Of a stretch of DNA of 64,000 bases, positions 25,417 to 34,461 are shown piece by piece; positions within the stretch are counted from its first letter, which is position 1; each line of letters begins with the position of its first letter. The notes beneath the pieces are model-generated. The model was not told the origin of the DNA and searched no databases. It worked only from the letters and a program-made list of their open reading frames with translations. Location: contig JBPCKT010000010.1 of the NCBI GenBank assembly GCA_051004015.1, positions 1-64,000 on the forward strand. Reading direction: 5' to 3'. This DNA is from SXOA01 sp051004015 (lineage in GTDB: Bacteria > Planctomycetota > Planctomycetia > Pirellulales > Pirellulaceae). Both the position numbers and the translations under genes were made by a program.

Positions 25417-27648
25417 CTACATCTCAAAGTGGAACGTCCGGCAGGCCGTGCGCCAGAGACGGCGGTAGAGAGGCTGATATCCCGCGTGGATTTTGGCATG
25501 GCCGGTAGCGCCGGGTAAGTGCAATCCCGTCGAGTCCGTCAGCGGAGCGCTCGCCTGGTAGGTGACATCGGCGGGGCGTTCGATACCCGTTTCGTCCGTG
25601 CGTGTCGCCATGTCGCCGCCGGACTTGAGCGTGAGGTTCCGCGGAGCGGATTGCATTTCCTGCTGGGAAATGTGCTCTATGCTGCTCTTCCGTTTTGCGC
25701 CGGGCTCCGCCGCGAGGAACAGGTCAACGGGCTGGTCCGGACGGACGAACTCCAGCTCATCCTGGCTGATGGCAAGGATAGCTTCCAGCTCTCCGGGATG
25801 GGCGATGCGGCAGATGAGGGTGCTCGGTTCGAGGTAGGCCCCGACGTTGTGCAACTCTAGCGGCCGGCCGGACCAGGAGGCGAGTGTGCCGTGGGTGGAC
25901 GTAAACGGTGTCTTGGTCGGCGCGGGAACGACGATGCCATCGACCGGCGCGACGATAGTCAGCTTCTTGATCTCTTTGCGGCGGCGAACAAGCTGGGCAT
26001 CGACGGCGGCGATCGCTTCTTGTCCTTCAGCATGCTCCAGATGGGCGGTGTCGTCGGTATGAGCTCGCTGGCGAAGAGCATCGAGCCGGGCGGCGAGCTG
26101 CTCGCGCTCGCTTTCCAGCTTTCGCTGGCTGAGGCGGGCATCGATGTTCTCCAAAGTGAGCAGCGGTTCCCCCGCACGGACCTCGCCGCTTTGCAGGTGA
26201 ATCTGCCGAACCTCGCCGGGGACATCCACATACACGCTCGTCCCTCCCCGCGGCTGCACGTAGAAGCTGCACGGGATGTAGTAGGGCAGTGGCACGCAAA
26301 GGATTCCGGCCAGGGCGGCAGCGGATAGGCCGAGGATAACGGCGGCGCGGAGCTTTTTCACTTTGGTGGCCCTCCCAGGGACATGAAAGAATTTCGCCAG
26401 CCGCCAGGCCGGCAGAATGACGAGACTGAAGACCATCATGCCAGCGAGGGCCTGGCCCAGCACCTTCAGCCCCCACGGTTCTAGAGCGCGGTAGAGGAAC
26501 CAGAAGATGGAGAGCGTGACGAACCAGCCGTAACACGCGGAGGCGATGCTATAGAGAGCGAACAGCCAGATGCGGCGGCGGGGTAGGAACGGGTCCGGCG
26601 GCTCTGGCAGTCCGAGCACCCACGCGGCGGCCCTACGTTGGAGCACGAGCGACGCCTTCTGCCGCAGGTTGGGGATTTCGAGCAGGTCCGACAGGATGTA
26701 GTAGCCGTCGTACCGCATCAACGGGTTGGCGTTAAAAATGAGCGTGCTGACCGAGCAGACGAACATCACGTCCAAGCAGAGGCCGTTCACTATTCCCGGC
26801 CTCGTGTACCACCACAGAAACGTGGCCAGCGATGCCAGAATCAACTCCACATACATTCCGCCGGCGCCCACCGCCGCCCGCCGCCAGCGGCTGGGGATCA
26901 TCCAGGAATCGGTGACGTTGCAATACAGGCACGGCGTGAAGACCAGCAGCATCAGCCCCATCTCATGGCACTCGCCGCCGAAGTTTTTGCAGGCCAGTCC
27001 GTGCCCAATCTCATGCAGGATTTTGGTGACGCAAAGCGTGAGCGCCAGCCAGAGCCAATTCTTCGCCGCGAAGAACTCCCGAAAGTCCGGCAGCCGCGAA
27101 CGGAAGACGTCGAATTCCGCACTAATGAGCAGCAGCGCCGAGAGCATGAGCAGCAGCGCGGCCGCCAGCGCGGGCAGCGAGAACAGCCAGCCGAAGTAGC
27201 GATTGAGCCAGGTGAGCAAGTGGTCGGGGTCGTAGCCGCGAAATCGAATCGCCAGGATGCTGCTGAGTTTCCCTAGCAAGACCTGCCGCTCTTTGGTCGC
27301 GGCGCGTTCGGCAAGCTGTTCTCCTTGGCCCGGCAGCTCGGAGAGGAGCAGGCCGTTGCGATAGAGCAAGCCGATGAGCTGATGGAGCTCTGCGGCCGAG
27401 ATTTTTTGCGGGGCGAACTGGGTCTCGAACCGCTCGCGGATGGTATCGAGACTGGACTTGCCGTCGAGCAGCGCGAGCAGCGCGTACTCTTCATCTTCGA
27501 AGCGAAAGTACTTGAGGGACATTGGGTCCTTGATGACCCAGTACTCTCTCCCCTGGTACGACTGCCGCGTCACCTGCAAATCCGGCCGCATCCGGAGCTG
27601 CACCGCACGGCTGGAAGAGGAGACGAGAGTGGAGGAGGGAGAGGGCAT
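25417..27648 (-). CDS. M50 family metallopeptidase fused to HlyD-type adaptor
   Basis: 743 residues from ATG 27648. An N-terminal PqqD-like helical domain (YFRFEDEEYALLALLDGKSS) precedes several membrane helices. The zinc motif HEIGHGLACK is near residue 210, followed by a GGECHEMGLM segment and the second site NPLMRYDGYYILSDLLEIPN, as in site-2-protease-like M50 peptidases. After about residue 480 the chain becomes a membrane-fusion (HlyD) module with a biotinyl-lipoyl-like strand set (VYVDVPGEVRQIHLQSGEV) and a coiled coil. Planctomycete genomes often have this fusion beside other HlyD genes. It is probably an inner-membrane export or processing component; its substrate is not known. Confidence 0.88.
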   Translation of the reverse strand: MPSPSSTLVSSSSRAVQLRMRPDLQVTRQSYQGREYWVIKDPMSLKYFRFEDEEYALLALLDGKSSLDTIRERFETQFAPQKISAAELHQLIGLLYRNGLLLSELPGQGEQLAERAATKERQVLLGKLSSILAIRFRGYDPDHLLTWLNRYFGWLFSLPALAAALLLMLSALLLISAEFDVFRSRLPDFREFFAAKNWLWLALTLCVTKILHEIGHGLACKNFGGECHEMGLMLLVFTPCLYCNVTDSWMIPSRWRRAAVGAGGMYVELILASLATFLWWYTRPGIVNGLCLDVMFVCSVSTLIFNANPLMRYDGYYILSDLLEIPNLRQKASLVLQRRAAAWVLGLPEPPDPFLPRRRIWLFALYSIASACYGWFVTLSIFWFLYRALEPWGLKVLGQALAGMMVFSLVILPAWRLAKFFHVPGRATKVKKLRAAVILGLSAAALAGILCVPLPYYIPCSFYVQPRGGTSVYVDVPGEVRQIHLQSGEVRAGEPLLTLENIDARLSQRKLESEREQLAARLDALRQRAHTDDTAHLEHAEGQEAIAAVDAQLVRRRKEIKKLTIVAPVDGIVVPAPTKTPFTSTHGTLASWSGRPLELHNVGAYLEPSTLICRIAHPGELEAILAISQDELEFVRPDQPVDLFLAAEPGAKRKSSIEHISQQEMQSAPRNLTLKSGGDMATRTDETGIERPADVTYQASAPLTDSTGLHLPGATGHAKIHAGYQPLYRRLWRTACRTFHFEM

Positions 27649-27653
27649 ACGAT

Positions 27654-27762
27654 CCTCGTTCCCAAGCTCAGCTTGGGAACGCAAGTCTTCGAAGCTCTGC
27701 TTCGTCTGGAGGAACTGGAAGCGGAGCTTCCGACCGTGTGTTCCCAAGCAGAGCTTGGGAAC
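27654..27762. repeat. Cluster of four triloop hairpins, dispersed repeat family
   Basis: Four consecutive perfect hairpins, each with a 3-base loop: GTTCCCAAGC/GCTTGGGAAC (27658-27680, loop TCA), CGAAGC/GCTTCG (27690-27704, loop TCT), GGAAGC/GCTTCC (27717-27731, loop GGA) and GTTCCCAAGC/GCTTGGGAAC (27740-27762, loop AGA). They fill the gap between two genes of the HlyD operon. The first part aligns over about 38 bases with the reverse complement of 61665-61702. Several of the differences are paired changes that keep the stem. Confidence 0.85.
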
Positions 27763-27783
27763 AAGTTGTCCAGTAACTGTTTG

Positions 27784-28755
27784 CTACTTACCAATTGTCA
27801 TCATCGCGTTCATCCCCGGTCGCAGCAGCCACTGGTTCTGCTCGCGTCGGTTTTCCACTTCGGCCCGCACGCGGTACTTGCCGCCGGACGTGACGATGGG
27901 GCTGATGAAGACCACCTTCCCGGAGAACCGCTCCTTGCGTCCGCGGGCGAGATGCACGTCCACCACCACGTTGCCGCCGGCGATTTCACCGACGTTTACG
28001 TCCGAGGCGAGCACGAACCCTTCCACCCGCAGCCGGTCCATCCGCACGACCTGCACCACCGGCTCGCCGGCGCTGACCCATTCTTGCCGCTCGTGAAAGA
28101 CCGTGACGACCTCGCCGTCAACCGGAGAGATAATCTCCCGCCGGGCGAGAGCGAGTTCGACGGCATCGACCTCCGCTTGGTGAACATCCGCGGTCATCTT
28201 GGCAACCTTCAAGTCCAGCTTGGCCTTTTCAATCTGCAGCTCATCGCGCTGGCGTGCGAGCTTGGCCTTTTCCAGCTCGGTCCCCGAAACTGTGTTCTGG
28301 GCCTTCCGCTCAATCGAAAGCAGGCGGTTGAGTTCGGCCGTGGAGTACGCCAAAGAAGCCTCCGCAAATCGGACTTCCACGTCATCGGAAGCCTTGGTCA
28401 AAGCTGCGTCCCGCTCCAACTCCGCTTTGAGCTTGCGGACCAGCGGCTCGCGGTCGTCGAGGACGGCGAGTGGCTCTCCTTTGCGGACAACGGCACCTTC
28501 AATGACCGTGAGCTTCTTGATGGCACCCGCTTCCAGCGCCGGCACTTGCACGTCTTCCAGCAGGTAGATGAAGCAGTCCGGGACTTGCACCGCTCCTGCA
28601 GACTCCTGCGATGAGCCGACGGACGTCCCCCGAAACGCGCTCGGCTGCCGCGCCGCCGAGGGTCGCTCGGGAGGAAGAGCCAAAGCAGATACAGCAACGA
28701 TCGCGGCGACTACTATCGACATAGCTTTGAACCTTGAATGTGGAACTTTGAACAT
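27784..28755 (-). CDS. HlyD-family periplasmic adaptor
   Basis: 323 residues. The signal segment MSIVVAAIVAVSALAL is preceded by a basic stretch, MFKVPHSRFKA, encoded by a heptanucleotide array. If ATG 28722 were used instead, the n-region would lose its positive charges. The body has the membrane-fusion layout: lipoyl-like half (VPALEAGAIKKLTVIEGAVV), a long coiled coil (residues about 105-200), the second half (IISPVDGEVVTVFHERQEWV) and a beta barrel with VFISPIVTSGGKYRVRAEVE. It resembles RND efflux adaptors but has no RND pump nearby. It sits 5 bases after the GAF-HlyD gene. Confidence 0.85.
   Translation of the reverse strand: MFKVPHSRFKAMSIVVAAIVAVSALALPPERPSAARQPSAFRGTSVGSSQESAGAVQVPDCFIYLLEDVQVPALEAGAIKKLTVIEGAVVRKGEPLAVLDDREPLVRKLKAELERDAALTKASDDVEVRFAEASLAYSTAELNRLLSIERKAQNTVSGTELEKAKLARQRDELQIEKAKLDLKVAKMTADVHQAEVDAVELALARREIISPVDGEVVTVFHERQEWVSAGEPVVQVVRMDRLRVEGFVLASDVNVGEIAGGNVVVDVHLARGRKERFSGKVVFISPIVTSGGKYRVRAEVENRREQNQWLLRPGMNAMMTIGK
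28725..28752. repeat. Degenerate heptanucleotide array (CTTTGAA-like, 4 units)
   Basis: Four consecutive 7-base units: CTTTGAA, CCTTGAA, TGTGGAA, CTTTGAA. The array overlaps the start of the HlyD adaptor gene and encodes its basic N-terminal residues. It is one of four 7-bp-period arrays in the window. Confidence 0.7.
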
Positions 28756-28760
28756 TTGCT

Positions 28761-30917
28761 CTACAGCCAGAACAGCACTTTCGCCTGCACCGTCTCAATC
28801 AAATCGCAGAACCATGTGTAGCCCAGGCTCTTCCGTCCGCAGTACAGCTTTGCCGTGACCGTCGTTTGGTCGTGCAAATGCGGCAGCGTGTCGCGGACGA
28901 CTTCCACGCGAACGAGGATGGTGTTCCCTTCCTCGCCGCGGACTTCGGCAGACTGTTCGATTTCGACAACGCGGCCGTGATATTCTTCCCCAGGATGGCT
29001 ACTGAGCATGAAAGTGACGTCGAGAGAAGGGCGGCTATGGTCAGAGACATCATCCCCCTCCTCTTGCGCCGCCAGAATGTGCCGCAGCCGCCGCTCAGGG
29101 ACGTAGAGCTCCAACTCCCACGGCCCATCGGGGTTGGCGAGTGTCATCAACACCTGGCCGCGCTGCACGGGACGGCGGAGCAGGCTGGTTTCCACTTCCC
29201 AGGTCACCACCTGGCCCGCTTCTTCGGCCAACACCCTTAGCCTCTTCTGCTTCTCCGCGAACAGCTCCTGCTCGCGGCGGATGTTCTCGGCTTCCTGACG
29301 TAACTCGACCAGCTCGCCCGCCAGCCGGCTTTCGTCGTAAGGGGTCAGGTGGGATGCGCCGCCGCGGTTGTTGTCGAGCAGACGTTTGTTCGTGGACGAA
29401 GTTTTTTCCTGCACCGCCTTCTGGCGGCCAAGCAGGCGTTCAAATTCTTCGGCCAACTCCGGACTGTTGAGCTCCGCCAGCACGTCACCACGGCTGACCG
29501 TCTGACCATGCCGGACGGGGACGTTGACGACGTCGCCATCGATGCGGGCAAAGACATCCCGCCGCTCAACCGGCTGAAGCTTCCCCTTGGCGGCAACTTC
29601 AAAGTCCGCGGGGATGACGGCCAGACCGTAGATGATTCCACCTAGCAGAGCCAGCACGCCGGCAGTCTTGAAAAATGTCCGGCCGCGGAAGAGCGAAGCC
29701 GTCTTTCCCAGCAACTTCCAAAGCGGCATCAGGAACAGGCCGCTGTGCTCCAGAGCATTGGCGAGGGCGGCCGCGCTATGCTCGGCCACCATTTCGCCGC
29801 GGCTGCGAAGCAGGTCGGTCGCCTTGGCCTCCTGCAGTTGTTCGATGATGAGAGCGCCGACAAGTTTCTTCCGCTGGGACTTGGATTTGTCAGAGTCGGG
29901 GCTGGGATTGGCTCCACCGACCGTGGCCAAGAGTGGCAGCACGGCCACAAGCCGGGCATGAGAGGCATCAATGTACGGCTGGAGGTGCTGGTCAATTTGC
30001 GGCGCGGCTTCGCCACTGTCGGCAGCGTGCCATAGGGGCTCCTTGGTTCGCGCGACCACCTGGGCCAATTTGCTGAGATGCCGGACTTCCGTGGCTCGCC
30101 GGTCGATGGTATCCAGCCCGCTCACCGCGACGACCCGCAGCTTCCCGCCGTCCTGCACCGCCAGCGACACCCGGTCGCATCCAATCAACCGCCGCCCTTC
30201 ATTGACAATTGAGTACCCGGCCTGCCGCACATCGAGCGAGGCGTGGATGGACCGCAGGAACTGCTCGAGCTGCTTCCAAAGCTGTTGCCGGTCATGCAAA
30301 AACCGGAGCCGCTGGTTCTTCAGATAGTCCGCCGCCAGGTCCGCCATCTGCGAGACGAAGCGGACGTAGCCGCGCTGCGTCGTCGGCCCGCCGCCAGGGC
30401 GCTGAAAGATTTCGACAATGCCGACCACTTCCTGTTCCACGCGGAGCGCCGCGAGGACGAGCAGGTGAGCGGAGGGATTCGCTTCAGCATCCTCTCCGCC
30501 GCCTCCAGCTCGAGGCGGCACGAGGAGCGCGTTACTCGACGACATCGCCTTGCGGAGCAAGCGGCTGTGCTGCTGGCGGCCGACGGTGGAGTCGTCAAGT
30601 TCCGCGCCCGCAAGGTTGACCTGGTACTGCAACGAGAGACCGTTGTCGCCGTTTGTCCAAACAGCGCCGCCAACCGCGGCCATGGCGGAAACAATGCGAC
30701 CCAGAAAACCCGCATAGAACTCTTCCGGCGGAATCTCCTGCCGCGCGAGCTGAGCGATTTCCTGAACCAGGGAACGAATCTCGTTCTTGGTTTCTTGGAC
30801 GAGTAACGGGTCGGGGATTGGCGGCGGACTTGCGGCGCTTCCCTTTGCGGCTGCCGGCGCAGAAGCCAGCGGCACATGCAGCGGCGAAGCGGTCGCCTGT
30901 GAATACGAAGTCGCCAT
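28761..30917 (-). CDS. GAF-domain/HlyD fusion protein
   Basis: 718 residues. The cytoplasmic N-terminal half holds two GAF-like domains, roughly residues 30-200 (FYAGFLGRIVSAMAAVGGAV) and 215-400 (GRRLIGCDRVSLAVQDGGKL, then VGALIIEQLQEA). A single membrane helix follows (AGVLALLGGIIYGLAVIPA, about 425-445). The periplasmic C-terminal half is a HlyD adaptor: RDVFARIDGDVVNVPVRHGQ, a coiled coil, then VEIEQSAEVRGEEGNTILVR. The architecture joins a possible signal-sensing module to an export adaptor. It is first in the leftward operon with the HlyD and M50-HlyD genes. The GAF ligand cannot be told from sequence. Confidence 0.85.
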   Translation of the reverse strand: MATSYSQATASPLHVPLASAPAAAKGSAASPPPIPDPLLVQETKNEIRSLVQEIAQLARQEIPPEEFYAGFLGRIVSAMAAVGGAVWTNGDNGLSLQYQVNLAGAELDDSTVGRQQHSRLLRKAMSSSNALLVPPRAGGGGEDAEANPSAHLLVLAALRVEQEVVGIVEIFQRPGGGPTTQRGYVRFVSQMADLAADYLKNQRLRFLHDRQQLWKQLEQFLRSIHASLDVRQAGYSIVNEGRRLIGCDRVSLAVQDGGKLRVVAVSGLDTIDRRATEVRHLSKLAQVVARTKEPLWHAADSGEAAPQIDQHLQPYIDASHARLVAVLPLLATVGGANPSPDSDKSKSQRKKLVGALIIEQLQEAKATDLLRSRGEMVAEHSAAALANALEHSGLFLMPLWKLLGKTASLFRGRTFFKTAGVLALLGGIIYGLAVIPADFEVAAKGKLQPVERRDVFARIDGDVVNVPVRHGQTVSRGDVLAELNSPELAEEFERLLGRQKAVQEKTSSTNKRLLDNNRGGASHLTPYDESRLAGELVELRQEAENIRREQELFAEKQKRLRVLAEEAGQVVTWEVETSLLRRPVQRGQVLMTLANPDGPWELELYVPERRLRHILAAQEEGDDVSDHSRPSLDVTFMLSSHPGEEYHGRVVEIEQSAEVRGEEGNTILVRVEVVRDTLPHLHDQTTVTAKLYCGRKSLGYTWFCDLIETVQAKVLFWL

Positions 30918-31064
30918 TCGGAAGAGCGTGCTAGCGGAAGAGGCGCGAGGGTACGCTTCTTATCTTCGGCCCAGGCAAGCCTTGCTCTGCCGGAAAAATC
31001 GGCACAAGCGGCAGAGTCGCTGATAGCACTCCCCGCCGCCCGCCCTCTTCGCTACGCTAAAAGC

Positions 31065-32135
31065 ATGTCCCCGCTTCCCCATCTTCGCATCGGCTCGCTC
31101 GACATCGGCTCGCCGTTTGTCCAAGCGGCCCTCTCCGGCTACAGCGACTGGCCGATGCGGCTGTTGGCGCGGCGGCATGGGGCGTCGTACACGCTCTGTG
31201 AGGTGATGCTCGACCAGTTCCTTGTGGCGATGAAAGAGAACCGCAAAAAGAACAAGCACTTCCTGCACATCAGCGACGACGAGCACCCGGTCGCGGGCCA
31301 ACTGATGGGTGCGGAGCCGGAGCAGTTCGCCGCAGGAGCGGTCCGCCTAGCCGCGGCGGGCTTCGATGTCGTCGATATCAACTTCGGCTGCCCGGTGAAG
31401 AAGGTCCTCGGCCGCTGCCGCGGCGGCTTTCACCTTAGCCAGCCGGACGTGGCGTTGGAAATCGTCCGCCGCACGCGGGAAAGCGTGCCGCCCCACATTC
31501 CGGTGACGGTCAAAATGCGGCGCGGCATCGACGACACTCAGGAGAGCCGTGATCGCTTCTTCGAGATTCTCGACGGCGCGTTCGCGGCCGGCATCGCCGC
31601 CGTCACCGTCCACGGCCGCACCGTGGAGCAGCGGTACATCGGCCCGAGCCGCTGGAGCTTTTTGACCGAAGTAAAGCGTCACGTCGGCAGCCGCACCATC
31701 CTCGGCAGCGGCGATCTGTTCACGGCTCAGGCTTGCCTGGACATGCTCCGCGAAACGGGCATCGACGGCGTGACCGTGGCCCGCGGCGCGATCGGCAACC
31801 CCTGGATCTTCGCCCAGGCCCGCGCCCTCGCCGCCGGTCAGGCGCTGCCGCCACCGCCGTCACTCTATCAGCAGCGGGACGTCATCCTGGAGCACTTCCG
31901 TTTGGCGATGGAACTCTATGGCGAGCAGCGAGCCAGCGCAGAGATGCGGAAGTTCGGCATCAAGTACGCCGCCCTCCATCCGCAACACGTCCCATTGCGT
32001 GAAGCCTTCACGAAAGTCCGCGGCCTCGATGACTGGAAGGCCGTCCTCGCCCAGTGGTACGCCGAAGACCTTCCCGGCTGCCACCCCGACCCCGCCATTC
32101 ACCGGGTGAACGGGAGTTGCGAAGAAGCGGCGTGA
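31065..32135 (+). CDS. dus: tRNA-dihydrouridine synthase
   Basis: 356 residues. FMN-dependent TIM-barrel enzyme that reduces uridine to dihydrouridine in tRNA. Visible motifs: AALSGYSDWPMR at the N-terminus, QLMGAEPEQFAAGA, VDINFGCPVKKVLGRC (the GCP cysteine region), VKMRRGIDD, VTVHGRTVEQRYIG and GVTVARGAIGNPWIF, which binds the flavin phosphate. It is closest to the DusB-type bacterial enzymes. The 3' end overlaps queG by 37 bases, tail to tail, so the two tRNA-modification genes share their last codons. Confidence 0.95.
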   Translation: MSPLPHLRIGSLDIGSPFVQAALSGYSDWPMRLLARRHGASYTLCEVMLDQFLVAMKENRKKNKHFLHISDDEHPVAGQLMGAEPEQFAAGAVRLAAAGFDVVDINFGCPVKKVLGRCRGGFHLSQPDVALEIVRRTRESVPPHIPVTVKMRRGIDDTQESRDRFFEILDGAFAAGIAAVTVHGRTVEQRYIGPSRWSFLTEVKRHVGSRTILGSGDLFTAQACLDMLRETGIDGVTVARGAIGNPWIFAQARALAAGQALPPPPSLYQQRDVILEHFRLAMELYGEQRASAEMRKFGIKYAALHPQHVPLREAFTKVRGLDDWKAVLAQWYAEDLPGCHPDPAIHRVNGSCEEAA

Positions 32136-33262
32136 AGCATCGCCGCCTCAATCTCCCTCCGTACACAACCATCCTCTTCATCCGCCAATCGTTCTTTCAA
32201 GGCCGCATTCGCCTCCTCGGTTCCAATCTCCCCCAGGGCCCACGCGCTCGCTCCTCGCACTAAGGGTTCCGAGTCGTTGAGGCCGCGAAGCAGGGCGGGA
32301 AGAGCCGTGACCGCGCGTTGATTGCCAAGAACGATGGCGGCGTTGCGGAGGAGGCCGCGGCGTTTGGCGCGCCAGAGAGGGGTGTGGCGGAAGCGGAGGC
32401 GGAAGGTGTCATCGTCGAGGTCAAAGAGCTCGGCGAGTTGGACGGGGTTAGACGGCGCGTCCTGCCGCGGCTCGAAGGCGGACTCGGTGGAGAGTGGGGC
32501 GAAGCGATTCCAGGGGCAAACGTCCTGGCAGACGTCGCAGCCGAACAGCCAGTCGCCGATGCCGGGGCGGAGCTCCCGGGGGATGGAGGCGTCGAGCTCA
32601 ATCGTCAGGTAGCTGATGCAGCGGGTGGCATCCAGCAGGTACGGCTGGACGAAGGCCTGCGTGGGGCACGCATCCAGGCAGGCCGTGCAACTGCCGCAGT
32701 GGTCGGTATCCTGCGGCTCGTCGTAGACGAGCTCCTGGTCGGTGAGGAGGGCGGCGAGAAAGAAGTAACTCCCCTGCTGGCGGCTGAGAAGGAGCGTGTG
32801 CTTGCCAATCCAGCCGAGGCCGGCGAGCTGCGCGAACTCCCGTTCCAGGAGCGGGGCGGAATCGACGACACCTCTCGCCTTCGCCCCAAGCACCCGGTTC
32901 TCCACCAGACTCACGAGCTGCTTCAGCCGCTCATGGATGACGTCGTGATAGTCAGTTGGTCCCCAGGCATAGCGCGAGATGCGGCCTTCGCCATCTTGCG
33001 GCAGCAGCGCGTCGGAAGTGCGGTAGTTGAGCGTCAGCATCAGGATGCTGCGAGCCCCTTCCAGCACCATGCTCGGATCGGCATAGGCATTCTGGCGAAG
33101 ACGGATATAGTCCATCTCGCCGCCGTAGCCGAGATGAAGCCATTCCCCCAGCCGCGTCGCACCCGTCGGTGAAACGGCGGGACACGCCGCCGCCTGGCTG
33201 AAGCCGAGTCGCTCCGCTGCGGCTTTGAGTTCGCTCGTGAGTGAAGCCGCGTCTGAAGCCAT
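32099..33262 (-). CDS. queG: Epoxyqueuosine reductase
   Basis: 387 residues. Catalyses the last step of queuosine synthesis in tRNA, reducing epoxyqueuosine with cobalamin and two 4Fe-4S clusters. The ferredoxin-like motifs are CGSCTACLDACPTQAF and CDVCQDVCPWN. LGWIGKHTLLL and the N-terminal segment are typical QueG. The C-terminal 100 residues contain HEAT-like helices (ALPALLRGLNDSEPLVRGA, then WALGEIG), as in the two-domain forms. No other queuosine genes lie in the window. Confidence 0.95.
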   Translation of the reverse strand: MASDAASLTSELKAAAERLGFSQAAACPAVSPTGATRLGEWLHLGYGGEMDYIRLRQNAYADPSMVLEGARSILMLTLNYRTSDALLPQDGEGRISRYAWGPTDYHDVIHERLKQLVSLVENRVLGAKARGVVDSAPLLEREFAQLAGLGWIGKHTLLLSRQQGSYFFLAALLTDQELVYDEPQDTDHCGSCTACLDACPTQAFVQPYLLDATRCISYLTIELDASIPRELRPGIGDWLFGCDVCQDVCPWNRFAPLSTESAFEPRQDAPSNPVQLAELFDLDDDTFRLRFRHTPLWRAKRRGLLRNAAIVLGNQRAVTALPALLRGLNDSEPLVRGASAWALGEIGTEEANAALKERLADEEDGCVRREIEAAMLHAASSQLPFTR

Positions 33263-33283
33263 GACGTATTGTATCGTCCGCAG

Positions 33284-34426
33284 CTACGTCGCCTCGCGAA
33301 GTACCGCCTCCGCCTGCCGCCAGCGGACGGAGATGCGACCGGCGAAGAAGGCCAGCAGGGTCATCACGCTCATCATGCAGAGGCACCACAGGGCCGCCTT
33401 GCCGCCGGCAACTTTGTCCGAAATCTGCAGGAAGCGAACCAGCCAGCCGTCCTCGCCGGAGATAATGGTCAGGCCGAGTGCCATCGCGTAAAGTGCCGCC
33501 GACGCCAGGGCGAACAGCGTGACCATCCAGACCGTCGTCCAGTCCGGCAATTGGATGAGATAAAAGGCGTACGCCACCTGCACCGCCCCCAGCATCCCCA
33601 GCACAATCGCCCAGCGGCCAAGCGGGGAAGCCGAAGTGCCGCTCACATAGGCGAACAGGTCCCAGGCACTGGGAAAGATGCTGAAAACGGCCGCGACGAT
33701 CATCGCCGCGGCGAGTTGAAAGACGACGGTGATTTGCTGGGGAGAATGAATGAGTGGCGGATGGAATTCAACGGCAGGTGAGGGAGGTGGGAGCCGGGGA
33801 ACAGGCGCGCGAGGAGTTGGAGCTATCGGGGCGGGAGGTGCTGCCTCAGCGGGGATTCCTGATGCCGGAATTGGCTCAGGCGGCGATACGGCAGGAGGGA
33901 GTGCAAGAATGGAAGGCTCAGTAGCGTTCAGGACCGGCGGAGGGGCGGGCTCGGCAGGTGGCGGCGCCGGCGGCGGCGATGGAATCGCGGGATTTTCCGC
34001 GGCGAATTGTGCTACTCGAAGAATGACCGGAGGAGGCTCGACCTTCTTGATTTCTCGAGCAGGAGCAGTCGGAATCGGCGGCGGGGGTGGTGGGGTTATC
34101 GGCGGCTTGAAAGCGGCTGCGGCAACAGGAGTTGTCGGTTCCTCCTTGCGCCAGCGGTCCTTCTCTTTCGGCGGCGGTAGTGGAGGCTGCTTCGTAACAG
34201 GCGGTTTGACGACGGGTTTACTTTCAAAAGCCGGCTGCGTCGCTTGGGGCTTCATTTCCTCCGGAGGCCGACTCGCGACTGGCGGCGGTGGTTTGGTCGG
34301 GCTTTCCCCCGGCACCCGCACTTCCCCCTGGCATTTGGGACAGCGGAAGGTCTGCCCGGCCCGGCTCTCGGAGACAATCAGCGAGTGCCCGGAGGGGCAT
34401 TTAATCCGCAGCGGCATGAGGCTCAT
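33284..34426 (-). CDS. Zinc-ribbon, proline-rich membrane protein
   Basis: 380 residues. An N-terminal zinc ribbon has CPSGHSL and CPKCQGEVRVPG. A roughly 190-residue disordered linker follows, rich in Pro, Ala, Glu and Lys with PPPPP runs. The C-terminal part has about four membrane helices (VVFQLAAAMIVAAVFSIFPS, WAIVLGMLGAVQVAYAFYL, TLFALASAALYAMALGLTII and ALWCLCMMSVMTLLAFFAG). The layout is common among uncharacterised planctomycete proteins. Function is unknown. ATG 34417 is an alternative start. Confidence 0.8.
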   Translation of the reverse strand: MSLMPLRIKCPSGHSLIVSESRAGQTFRCPKCQGEVRVPGESPTKPPPPVASRPPEEMKPQATQPAFESKPVVKPPVTKQPPLPPPKEKDRWRKEEPTTPVAAAAFKPPITPPPPPPIPTAPAREIKKVEPPPVILRVAQFAAENPAIPSPPPAPPPAEPAPPPVLNATEPSILALPPAVSPPEPIPASGIPAEAAPPAPIAPTPRAPVPRLPPPSPAVEFHPPLIHSPQQITVVFQLAAAMIVAAVFSIFPSAWDLFAYVSGTSASPLGRWAIVLGMLGAVQVAYAFYLIQLPDWTTVWMVTLFALASAALYAMALGLTIISGEDGWLVRFLQISDKVAGGKAALWCLCMMSVMTLLAFFAGRISVRWRQAEAVLREAT

Positions 34427-34461
34427 CCAAGCAATCGCAAATTCTGGGACACCACTCTATT

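Noticed and set aside
23925..25499. Leftward open frame of 524 codons
   Set aside because: Antisense shadow of the DUF11 protein gene; Arg/His-rich with no motif.
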